From NCBI GenBank assembly GCA_947652615.1, contig CANTDX010000026.1:1-43428 (forward strand): a stretch of DNA of 43,428 nucleotides, in the 5' to 3' direction. A program made the position numbers and the translations under genes. Positions 25,577-33,015 of the stretch are shown here, piece by piece. The stretch is from an uncultured Dorea sp. GTDB taxonomy: Bacteria > Bacillota > Clostridia > Lachnospirales > Lachnospiraceae. Positions within the stretch are counted from its first letter, which is position 1; every line of letters begins with the position of its first letter. Under the pieces are notes generated by a model. It saw nothing but the letters and a program-made list of their open reading frames with translations, did not search any database and was not told where the DNA came from.

Positions 25577-27817
25577 TCATCTGGCAATACCGCCGATATT
25601 CTTCATCAGGAAATCTCCCGCAAGCTTCGTCTGCTCCTTCGTCTTCCAGCCTACCGCATCCCAGTCCACAGGCGCGTCCATCTGCTCCCTCGCTCTCTGC
25701 CAATCGACCGCGCTGTTACCGTTAAGTTCATATAGCTTCTCCAATAGCCCGTGGATCTTAAGGATATTTCTGACCCTCGCTCCCAGATTACTGTGGGCAA
25801 ATGCCAGGAACCGCTTCCGGTAAATGATACAGAACGCTACCGCGTGGAAGGAATTGGACACCACATAGTCCGCTTTATCTATATAGCCTAAGAATTCCGA
25901 AGGTCCTGCCCCGTGATCTACCTCAAAGTCCGCATCTGCCCCGATCATCGTCGCCCGCACCTCTACCACCGGCAGTCCGGTCTCATGGGACAGCCGTCTG
26001 GCGTATTCCGCCATCGCCTCATTCTTCTCCGTAATATACAGGAAGATGAATCCTTCCCTCTCCGGATCCGTCTCCACCTTCTGCCAGTCTTCTTTCCCAA
26101 GGAAGAACACCGGATCTAAGACTGCGGTAACCTCCCTGCCGCTAAGCCTCTCCACATAAGGGACCGCCGCTTCTTCCCGGACCGAGACCGCGTCCACATG
26201 CCCGATCAGTTCCGAGAATTCCCTGTCGTATTTAGAATCCAGCTTTGAACTGCCGAAGCTTGCAGCATAGGAGATCACCCTTTTCTTCTGCTTATTCTCG
26301 AATGCACCGAAATATGCTCTGCGGAATCCGCAGGTAATATGCGGATTCCAGATCTGATCGCTTCCCACCACATAGTACCGGTAAGGCAGCCCTGTAAGCC
26401 CTCTCTCAAACAGCACCCGATGCTTCCTCTTATCGACCAGATACCGGAAACGGAAACGGTTCATATTCCTGCGCTGCCTTGAGAAATCCTCTCTCATGCG
26501 CATATGGGCCAGGAATCCGTTCCACATATTCATCACTCCCCAGATCCTTCCCTTAAGCCCCCGGATCGGCGAATAGGGGATCCACCAGTGCCGCCCTGTC
26601 ATATATATCGGTTCATAGCGGACAATATCTGTCCGGATCCGCCTGCTTTGCAGATACCGCTTAAGCCCATAAGCCTGCAGCATGGCTCCATAGTTATTCG
26701 AGCAGTGGAATGTCAGGATCCCTACATCTGCATTCTTCCTCTTCATCCTTGATTCTCCTTTCCTCCCCGAGATCCGGCAGAAGGCTTCTTTCACATCCTT
26801 CATAGAATAGATATGAAGATCATTCTGCAGGATTGCCATGACCCGTTTCAGGATCACATACAACGGATAACAATAGAAACAACTGTAAAACAAGACCTTA
26901 TTACTCAGGTACATTCTTCTGAACATGGGATGCCTTCTCTCCGCAGCCGCAATCTTGCATAACTGTTTTGACGGATCTTCACATTTGCTGCGCTGACCGC
27001 AAGAACCGGGTTTCGGCGTCCTTCTCTGTGCAGCATGATTCTTCTCAATCTGCCCGGTAAGAAGGATCTCCCAGGTCAGGGCATAGTCAAGATTCCCCTT
27101 CCTGTACTCACTGTCCCGGATCCGTCTGCTGCATTCATAATATCTGTCAGCCTTTCTTGTATTCTCAGAATGCGTCACGCTCTCCTGATGCATCCGGTAA
27201 TAATACCATCCGTTGGAAGTGTAGGCCGAACGTATCCCCTTGCAGACCAGCTGATACAGAAAATACGTGTCCTCGCCATTGGCCAATCCCTCGTCAAACC
27301 GCAGCGCGCCGATCGCTTCCCTGTTGATCAGCTTCCCGCCGATCCCCGACATCTCATTGATATATTTCTTATGAAACCATCCCTGCACTTCCCGCCCCTC
27401 TGCGGTCTGCCACTGCAGGTGCGCATTGACTCCCCCGCCGGGCGGACTGCCGTCCGATAAAGTATACCCACAGAACACCAGCTTGCAGTCATATTCCTCT
27501 GCCTGCTCAAGCATCTCCTCAAGCAGCCGGGGGTGGATCATGTCGTCACTGTCCAAGAAGAAGACATATTTCCCTTCCGCAAGATCAATTCCCCTATTGC
27601 GCGCATGCGAGACTCCCCGATTCTCCTGCCTGTACAGGCGGATCCTGTCATCCTCCCTTCCAAGCTCCTCACAGATCGCCGGTCCCAGGTCCGTCGAACC
27701 GTCATCTATTATGATCAGCTCCCAGCTCTGTTCGCTCTGATCCTGTACGGAACGGACGCACTGCCGGATGAATGCCTCCGCATGATACATAGGGATAATT
27801 ACTGATATATTTTTCAT
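25577..27817 (-). CDS. Fusion of family 2 glycosyltransferase and polysaccharide pyruvyltransferase
   Basis: This is a 746-residue two-domain protein. Residues 1-about 330 are a GT2: ISVIIPMYHAEAF, DDGS (38-41), DSDD (89-92) and GEDTYF. From Met358 on lies a polysaccharide pyruvyltransferase (PF04230 type): NNYGAMLQAYGL, VGSDQIWNP, SYAASFG and SNSFHAVAFC. Such enzymes add ketal pyruvate from phosphoenolpyruvate to surface glycans. The two domains are normally separate genes. A full ribosome-binding site (AAAGGAG, 8 bases ahead of the Met358 ATG) survives inside the frame, so the second domain could also be made alone. The linker region (about 275-300) is low-complexity and arginine-rich. It is the first gene of the minus-strand polysaccharide operon ending at 20433. 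Confidence 0.85.
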   Translation of the reverse strand: MKNISVIIPMYHAEAFIRQCVRSVQDQSEQSWELIIIDDGSTDLGPAICEELGREDDRIRLYRQENRGVSHARNRGIDLAEGKYVFFLDSDDMIHPRLLEEMLEQAEEYDCKLVFCGYTLSDGSPPGGGVNAHLQWQTAEGREVQGWFHKKYINEMSGIGGKLINREAIGALRFDEGLANGEDTYFLYQLVCKGIRSAYTSNGWYYYRMHQESVTHSENTRKADRYYECSRRIRDSEYRKGNLDYALTWEILLTGQIEKNHAAQRRTPKPGSCGQRSKCEDPSKQLCKIAAAERRHPMFRRMYLSNKVLFYSCFYCYPLYVILKRVMAILQNDLHIYSMKDVKEAFCRISGRKGESRMKRKNADVGILTFHCSNNYGAMLQAYGLKRYLQSRRIRTDIVRYEPIYMTGRHWWIPYSPIRGLKGRIWGVMNMWNGFLAHMRMREDFSRQRRNMNRFRFRYLVDKRKHRVLFERGLTGLPYRYYVVGSDQIWNPHITCGFRRAYFGAFENKQKKRVISYAASFGSSKLDSKYDREFSELIGHVDAVSVREEAAVPYVERLSGREVTAVLDPVFFLGKEDWQKVETDPEREGFIFLYITEKNEAMAEYARRLSHETGLPVVEVRATMIGADADFEVDHGAGPSEFLGYIDKADYVVSNSFHAVAFCIIYRKRFLAFAHSNLGARVRNILKIHGLLEKLYELNGNSAVDWQRAREQMDAPVDWDAVGWKTKEQTKLAGDFLMKNIGGIAR
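26744..26768 (-). promoter_or_regulatory. Internal ribosome-binding site and ATG of the pyruvyltransferase domain
   Basis: On the coding strand GGGGAGG and AAAGGAG (26768-26755) precede an in-frame ATG (26746-26744) with an 8-base spacer. The position is exactly where the pyruvyltransferase homology begins. It looks like the start signal of a formerly separate gene. Confidence 0.55.
27439..27468 (-). repeat. Left copy of a 30-bp inverted repeat
   Basis: This copy lies inside the GT2 domain of the fusion gene (codons 117-127, protein YTLSDGSPP). Read on the minus strand it matches the plus strand at 27863-27892 in 29 of 30 bases. The pair brackets 394 bases. The core CGGACGGCAGTCCG is itself a small palindrome. 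Confidence 0.75.
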
Positions 27818-27840
27818 CGAATACTTCCTTCCTATTTCTC

Positions 27841-27870
27841 TTGGCAGAAACCCTTTTCATATGGTATACT
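27841..27870 (+). promoter_or_regulatory. Promoter of the plus-strand DUF4832 gene
   Basis: TTGGCA (27841-27846), 18 bases, TATACT (27865-27870). The leader would be about 80 bases with two small hairpins: CGGAC/GTCCG around a 4-base loop and GGGCAT/ATGCCC. No T tract follows, so these are not terminators as written. Confidence 0.5.
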
Positions 27871-27892
27871 TTACCGGACGGCAGTCCGCCCG
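27863..27892 (+). repeat. Right copy of the 30-bp inverted repeat
   Basis: This copy lies in the intergenic region between the divergent fusion gene and the DUF4832 gene, and overlaps the -10 of the plus-strand promoter. The only mismatch with the left copy is C/T at base 12. Similarity stops sharply outside the 30 bases on both sides. Confidence 0.75.
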
Positions 27893-27957
27893 CCCCGCCA
27901 GGGGCATGCATCACGGGATGCCCGAATTATTATTACAAAGATGGGGAATCACGTTAT

Positions 27958-29394
27958 ATGAGAAAGAAAAAACTACTTGCAGCTATCCTTCTGGTTTTCT
28001 GCGCCGTTCTGGCCGCAGGAGCCTGGTTTCTATACAAGAATCTACGATTTACCGACTATCAGGCAGATACTTATACAGAATCTACTGCCGGGATCTCCAA
28101 TCCTTATATCGGATGGTATGAGATCCATCACTATACGCTTTCCGATACCGCTCCCTCTGAACTGTCCGCGATCCGCAGCATGCCATATAAGCCGGGCCTT
28201 GAGCTTCTGGAATTCAACCTGCAGAATTACGCCGCCGTTCCTCTAAGCGACGCCGCCCTTCAGTCTCTAAATGAACTGCTTGCGGCATGGCACTCCACCG
28301 GAAGACAGTTGATCGTGCGTTTCCTCTACGACTGGGAGGGGAATGCCAGGGAACGGGAACCAGGAAGCCTGGACCAGATCCTCACACACATGTCACAGAC
28401 CGCGGAGGTGGTGAACCAGTACACCGACTGCGTCTATATCCTCCAGGGACTCTTCATAGGCTCCTGGGGGGAGATGCACGGCTCCAACTATGAAGGGTAT
28501 GAGCAGATGCTCACCCTCATCAATCATCTTGAGTCGGTCGTCTCCGAAGACATCTTCCTGTCTGTCCGTACGCCAAAGCAATGGCGTACACTTTCCGGCT
28601 CGTCCGAACCGCCCGCGCAAGACCAGGCCTTCGACGGTTCCCTGCCGTCGCGGCTTGGACTCTTCAACGACGGGATGCTTGGATCAAGTACAGATCTTGA
28701 TACCTACTGGGATCCGAATGACCCCGGCTCTGCCCCGCTCACCGGGAAGCTCACCCGCGAAGAAGAGATCGCCTTCCAGAATCAGCTGTGTAACTATGTA
28801 CCCAACGGCGGCGAAGTAGTCATCGACAATCCTTACAACGACTTTGAAGCTGCCGTAGCGGACTTAAGCGCCTCCCACGTTTCCTATCTGAACGGAAGCT
28901 ATGACCAGAATGTACTGGACAAATGGAAGGCCAGTACATGCACGGAAGATTCCCCCTATAACGGGATGAGCGGCCTTGACTATATCTCCGCGCATCTGGG
29001 ATACCGTTATGTTGTCAGAGATTCTGATTTCTCCCACGCCGGCCCCTTTGAGGAGGACGCCCGCCTGACTGTGACCCTGGAGAACACAGGCTTCTCAGGC
29101 TGCTACCGTCCTTTTAACGTCTCTCTGTTCATGAGACATACCGGTACACAATGGACATACAAGATACCGGTCGAGACTGACACACGCTTCTTCACATCCG
29201 GAACCGTGAATCTCCTTGAGATCCCGCTGAATGTCCATGATTACATCGCCGGAACTTATAACCTGTATCTGAAGCTTAGCGATCCGGTCACCGGCTGCGA
29301 AGTCCTCCTTGCCAACGACGCCCTATTCCACGAAGAATACGGCTGTCCCCTTGGAACCCTGGACCTTAGTATCCTCCCTGAATTCTCCAAGTAA
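27958..29394 (+). CDS. Membrane-anchored DUF4832/DUF4874 protein
   Basis: This 478-residue protein has a basic start and a hydrophobic segment (about 5-24) as anchor or signal, then the DUF4874/DUF4832 fold. It shows ISNPYIGWYEIHHYT early, LIVRFLYDWEG, and GSWGEMHG at 168-175, which resembles the acid/base strand of a TIM-barrel glycoside hydrolase. The ATG at 27958 is chosen because the membrane segment starts there. The open frame runs upstream to 27841, through the promoter. Function of the family is unproven. It lies beside polysaccharide genes, and its last 72 bases overlap tail to tail with a paralogous gene on the other strand. Confidence 0.8.
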   Translation: MRKKKLLAAILLVFCAVLAAGAWFLYKNLRFTDYQADTYTESTAGISNPYIGWYEIHHYTLSDTAPSELSAIRSMPYKPGLELLEFNLQNYAAVPLSDAALQSLNELLAAWHSTGRQLIVRFLYDWEGNAREREPGSLDQILTHMSQTAEVVNQYTDCVYILQGLFIGSWGEMHGSNYEGYEQMLTLINHLESVVSEDIFLSVRTPKQWRTLSGSSEPPAQDQAFDGSLPSRLGLFNDGMLGSSTDLDTYWDPNDPGSAPLTGKLTREEEIAFQNQLCNYVPNGGEVVIDNPYNDFEAAVADLSASHVSYLNGSYDQNVLDKWKASTCTEDSPYNGMSGLDYISAHLGYRYVVRDSDFSHAGPFEEDARLTVTLENTGFSGCYRPFNVSLFMRHTGTQWTYKIPVETDTRFFTSGTVNLLEIPLNVHDYIAGTYNLYLKLSDPVTGCEVLLANDALFHEEYGCPLGTLDLSILPEFSK

Positions 29395-30669
29395 CACCTG
29401 TTCTTCCGCGCCTTGATTGGCGAACCTGATGATCCTCCCGTCCGACCTCCTGCTCAATCGAAGGAAGAATCGAAGGCGCCTCCCCAGGTTCTTTCCCGGA
29501 GGAAGTCCGGCTCGTAAGATAACCGTCTGCCCGCTCCTCCATTGTCTTGCGTCTGTAAGGATCGCCTTGCAGCCGATCTCCCTGCCGTCTGCCTGTATCA
29601 CCAGGCAGCAGTCCGCTTCCTCGCACAGACTGGCGAATCCGCAGTTCTCCACCGTGATCTTAAGCTGTTCACCCTTCCTCTTTACATCACGGACGACGAA
29701 CCGGTATCCAAGATGGCGTCCGATATAATCATAGCCGCTTACACCGTGCCAGCAACCGGGCTCCTCCACCGTCTCATTCTTCCACACATTCAACCGTTCC
29801 TGATGATAGATACTGTTCAGATAAGACAGATGCATCCTTCTCATTGTCTCTGCCGCCAGACGGTATCCGATCTTCTCCGGGCCTGGAAGCGCTTCCCCGC
29901 CGTTAGGCACGCCGTCCATCTGCCGCTCCTGCCATCGAAGCTCCTCCTTAGGCGTCCGTCTGCCGGCCGCGTCCTCACCCTCAAACGCACCCTCACCATA
30001 GGTACCCAGATCTGAGGGCGAACCAAAGATCCCGTCATTGAAGAGAGCCAGCCGGTCTCCCATCCCGCTCCCTTCCGCTTCCTTTCCCATGATCTGACGC
30101 CGCTGGGCCGGGGTGCGCACCGCGAGATGGCATTGTCCCCTGGTTGAACGATACCAGATACGGGTAAGCGTACACAGCGACACCTCGTCAAGAAACCGGG
30201 ATCCGTGCATTTCCCCCCAGTTACCGACCAGGATCCCCTGTACGACCAGGATATCCGCCGCATATCTGCAGATGATACCGCCGAGTTGTTCCATATGCCG
30301 TCTCACCAGTGTGAAATCCGAAGGCTCCCTGACCCGCGCCTCTCCTCTGATATCATAGGCAAACCGCAGGATCATCTGTTTCCCTTCCCGCCTGAAGAAG
30401 CGGAAGATCTCCCCGATATGAGCCAGCGCCTCTAAAGGTAACTCCTTTGCCCGGTAAGCGCCGATATCGATCAGCACCAATGCAAGCTGTTCCCTGCGGC
30501 ATTCTTCATCAAGCCACGTCTCTTCTTCTACCGGACGCCCGTCCGCCGGAGGCTTTGCCGTAAACGTATAGACATGATACCATCCGCATCCGGGATTCGA
30601 TAGCGGTTCACTGCTCTCCTTATATTCTGCCCTGACAAATCTTCCGCCGACCCTATATCTTATCCGCAC
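29323..30669 (-). CDS. DUF4832/DUF4874 protein without signal peptide
   Basis: This 448-residue paralogue of the facing gene shares the order LSNPGCGWYHVYTF, MILRFAYDIRG, GNWGEMHG (149-156), RLALFNDGIFGS and a C-terminal beta domain. It has no membrane segment, so if it acts outside it would need another route. The start appears to be GTG at 30669, overlapping the preceding GT2 gene by 17 bases, with a poor ribosome-binding site; translation may depend on coupling. It is the last gene of the Pel-type operon. A glycan-binding or hydrolase-like role is an inference from the barrel motif only. Confidence 0.78.
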   Translation of the reverse strand: MRIRYRVGGRFVRAEYKESSEPLSNPGCGWYHVYTFTAKPPADGRPVEEETWLDEECRREQLALVLIDIGAYRAKELPLEALAHIGEIFRFFRREGKQMILRFAYDIRGEARVREPSDFTLVRRHMEQLGGIICRYAADILVVQGILVGNWGEMHGSRFLDEVSLCTLTRIWYRSTRGQCHLAVRTPAQRRQIMGKEAEGSGMGDRLALFNDGIFGSPSDLGTYGEGAFEGEDAAGRRTPKEELRWQERQMDGVPNGGEALPGPEKIGYRLAAETMRRMHLSYLNSIYHQERLNVWKNETVEEPGCWHGVSGYDYIGRHLGYRFVVRDVKRKGEQLKITVENCGFASLCEEADCCLVIQADGREIGCKAILTDARQWRSGQTVILRAGLPPGKNLGRRLRFFLRLSRRSDGRIIRFANQGAEEQVLLGEFREDTKVQGSKGTAVFFVE

Positions 30670-31426
30670 TCTTAAGTCCGACCCCCATATCCATCTTCAG
30701 CACCTTGGCCTGGAACAATACGATCAGGATACTGTAGCACACCCTGAGCATATACCAGAGCGGCCTAAGCCCGGAATGCATACTCTTCCCTTCCTGCCGC
30801 AGATGCATCACCGCCGGGATCTCCACCACCCGGAACTTGATCAGCATCATCAGGGTCAGCATATTCGCATCCGGATACTTATCGTCAAAATGATTGTATT
30901 TCGAATAATAGAGAAATGCCTTCCTGTTAAGTCCCTGCAGCCCGGTGGTCGGATCCGAGATCTGATTGCCCGTAAGCTTACGGATCACGAACCGGAACAT
31001 AGAATACACAATCTTCTTAAGGAAGGAAACCGGGAAATCCGCGCTGCCCTTCATGAACCTTGCGCCAAGCACAATGTCCGGGCATCGTCCGTCCTCATCC
31101 TTCTCCTTAAGCTTCTCAAAGAGGCGGGGAATATTGCTTACATCATGCTGCCCGTCTCCATCCATCTGGATCACATACTGATAATTCCTGCGGATCGCCC
31201 ACTTATAGCCGGTCTGGAGTGCACATCCGTATCCCATATTGAAGAGCTGGGAGATCATGGGATACTGCATCTCCTTCACGATCCAGTTCGTAGAATCCGT
31301 GGAAGCGTCATTGATCACCAGGATATCCGCCCAATCGCTGAACTGATTAAGGTCTGTCAGCACCTTTCGGATATTGCTTCCTTCATTGTAGGCCGGTATA
31401 ATAATCAGTAATTCTTTTCTCTTCAT
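30653..31426 (-). CDS. GT2 glycosyltransferase, dolichyl-phosphate-mannose-synthase-like
   Basis: This 257-residue GT2 has the compact layout of polyprenyl-phosphate sugar synthases: IIIPAYNEGSNI, NDASTDST, the metal-binding MDGDGQHD near residue 95 and DPTTGLQG, with a hydrophobic C-terminal end (MLRVCYSILIVLFQ). Such enzymes load a sugar on undecaprenyl phosphate. It follows the GT4 gene by 11 bases and has AGAGG ahead of the ATG. Its pairing with a DUF2304 membrane protein and a GT-C-like protein in one operon suggests outside-membrane sugar transfer. Donor sugar is unknown. Confidence 0.87.
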   Translation of the reverse strand: MKRKELLIIIPAYNEGSNIRKVLTDLNQFSDWADILVINDASTDSTNWIVKEMQYPMISQLFNMGYGCALQTGYKWAIRRNYQYVIQMDGDGQHDVSNIPRLFEKLKEKDEDGRCPDIVLGARFMKGSADFPVSFLKKIVYSMFRFVIRKLTGNQISDPTTGLQGLNRKAFLYYSKYNHFDDKYPDANMLTLMMLIKFRVVEIPAVMHLRQEGKSMHSGLRPLWYMLRVCYSILIVLFQAKVLKMDMGVGLKSADKI

Positions 31427-31437
31427 GCTATTACCTC

Positions 31438-32637
31438 TTATAAAAGCTCTAACAGCATCCTAAGCTCCTGTGCCTGTGTCATATCTTTCTTCGCTGCTGC
31501 TCCCCCAAGCGCCTTTCTCTTCTCCTTATCTTCTAATAACTCTATAATGCTCTCTGCGATCGCCTGCGGGTCAAGATCACAGAGGATTCCGTCATGCCCG
31601 TTCTCGATCTGCTCCCTGTTCCCGTTGCGGTCCGAAGCGATCACCGCGCACCCCAAGGTCTGTGCCTCCTGGATGGCTATGCTCTTCCCTTCGAATCTGG
31701 TGGCATGGACATAGAGATCCGCCTGCACATAGTAAGGATACGGATTCGTCACGGCTCCTAAGAGAACGAAATCCTCCTTAAGCTTAAGCGCCGCGATCTT
31801 CTTCTCAAGCTGCCGTCTCTCGCTGCCTTCCCCCAGCACATACCACCGGGCAGCGAATCCTGCGTCCTTCACAAGCTTCATCGCCTCTATGGCAATATCA
31901 TACGCCTTCTGATACGTAAGCCTTCCGACCGTCAACAGGCGTGCGCCCGCATAATCATCCGGGAAACCGCCCTCTTCCTTCGCACGGCTTCTGATCTGAT
32001 CCTGATTGATGATATTGTGGAAGACCTTCGTCTTCTTCCCGTATTCCGGATAGACCGCTAAGAAATGCTCTCTCACCTCGTCCGACACCCCAAAGATCCG
32101 GTCAAACCGCCCCCAGCAGTTCCGGTCCATCCTCCTGGTATATCCGGCGCTCCTGTAATCAATATGGATGAAGCCCGCCTTATGCCTGGCCTTCACATGG
32201 TCCGCCACATAGTAGGCAGACGCACCCTCCAGATACGCCACCGCCAGATCGAAGACCTCTTCCGTACGCACCGCGCCGTCAGATATCATCCGCCACAGAA
32301 GCTTATCCATCTGCAGCTTCCCCGCTTTCCTCATCTCCGCGAAATTACGGATGATACAGTGGATCTTGCCCAGATATCCGCCGTTTCGGAAGAATGCCGA
32401 ACAGATGGTGCCCGCCATGGCAAGCTTCCCTCTTCCCGTCATCACGGACCGGCTGCTCACTCTCTGGTTCATAAGCTTCACATGGGGCGGCAGCTGCCCG
32501 ATCATCTCTCCCTGGGCCAGGATCACATAGAGGGAAACTTCATACTCCGGGCCGTCAAGAATCCTCATAAGCTCCAGAAGCGCCGTCTCTGCCCCGGCAC
32601 GTCCCATTGTATTAACGACGAACAGTATCTTCTTCAT
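31438..32637 (-). CDS. Family 4 glycosyltransferase
   Basis: This 399-residue GT-B enzyme has the N-terminal ILFVVNTMGRAGAE loop and a C-terminal GT4 core (LLTVGRLTYQKAYDIAIEAM, WYVLGEGSER, and FEGKSIAIQEAQTLG with the EX7E-type glutamate pair). It uses an NDP-sugar with retention of configuration. The ATG overlaps the DUF2304 gene by 26 bases. It comes after pelG in the same operon, so it probably builds a side chain or second polymer unit beyond PelF. Confidence 0.9.
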   Translation of the reverse strand: MKKILFVVNTMGRAGAETALLELMRILDGPEYEVSLYVILAQGEMIGQLPPHVKLMNQRVSSRSVMTGRGKLAMAGTICSAFFRNGGYLGKIHCIIRNFAEMRKAGKLQMDKLLWRMISDGAVRTEEVFDLAVAYLEGASAYYVADHVKARHKAGFIHIDYRSAGYTRRMDRNCWGRFDRIFGVSDEVREHFLAVYPEYGKKTKVFHNIINQDQIRSRAKEEGGFPDDYAGARLLTVGRLTYQKAYDIAIEAMKLVKDAGFAARWYVLGEGSERRQLEKKIAALKLKEDFVLLGAVTNPYPYYVQADLYVHATRFEGKSIAIQEAQTLGCAVIASDRNGNREQIENGHDGILCDLDPQAIAESIIELLEDKEKRKALGGAAAKKDMTQAQELRMLLELL

Positions 32638-33013
32638 TGGTTTCCTCCAGAGTCTTCGTCACCTTCTCAAGCTCCTTTACGATAAACTCATTCTCCTGGT
32701 TCAGCAAGGCCACCTGCATGGCCAGTTCCCGGTTCTTAAGCATGAGCTGCGAGAGGATCACGCTGGTGCGCACTTCCTCGAACAGGAAGATGGCGCCCAC
32801 GCAGAACAGTCCCAGACTCGTTCCCGAACCGACCCATTTCGTCCACTCGGAGAATCCCGGAAATGCTCCGATACAGATCAGCACAAGTCCCAGGAGCTCC
32901 CATACCACAGCAAAATTCACGGTGATCTTCTTATGCGAATTCATCCAGAAGCTGACCGCCATCAGCACAATCCCGATCAGGACGAACCCGATCCTTATAA
33001 ATGTACTTATCAT
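32612..33013 (-). CDS. DUF2304 family small membrane protein
   Basis: This 133-residue protein has three hydrophobic segments (about 7-24, 36-55 and 66-82), then a coiled-coil tail rich in Leu, Glu and Asn. That is the standard build of DUF2304 proteins, which usually sit next to glycosyltransferases. GAGGAGG lies 7 bases ahead of the ATG. It may help move or present a lipid-linked sugar, by analogy with GtrA-type proteins; this is inference. Confidence 0.82.
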   Translation of the reverse strand: MISTFIRIGFVLIGIVLMAVSFWMNSHKKITVNFAVVWELLGLVLICIGAFPGFSEWTKWVGSGTSLGLFCVGAIFLFEEVRTSVILSQLMLKNRELAMQVALLNQENEFIVKELEKVTKTLEETNEEDTVRR

Positions 33014-33015
33014 CC

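Noticed and set aside
27872..27935. Hairpins in the leader of the plus-strand DUF4832 gene as a terminator or riboswitch
   Set aside because: Stems are only 5-6 bp, no T tract follows and no riboswitch consensus is seen; one stem is explained by the palindromic core of the 30-bp repeat.
30776..31411. Open frame of 211 codons on the plus strand opposite the DPM-like glycosyltransferase
   Set aside because: Lies entirely within a clear GT2 gene and has no family resemblance.
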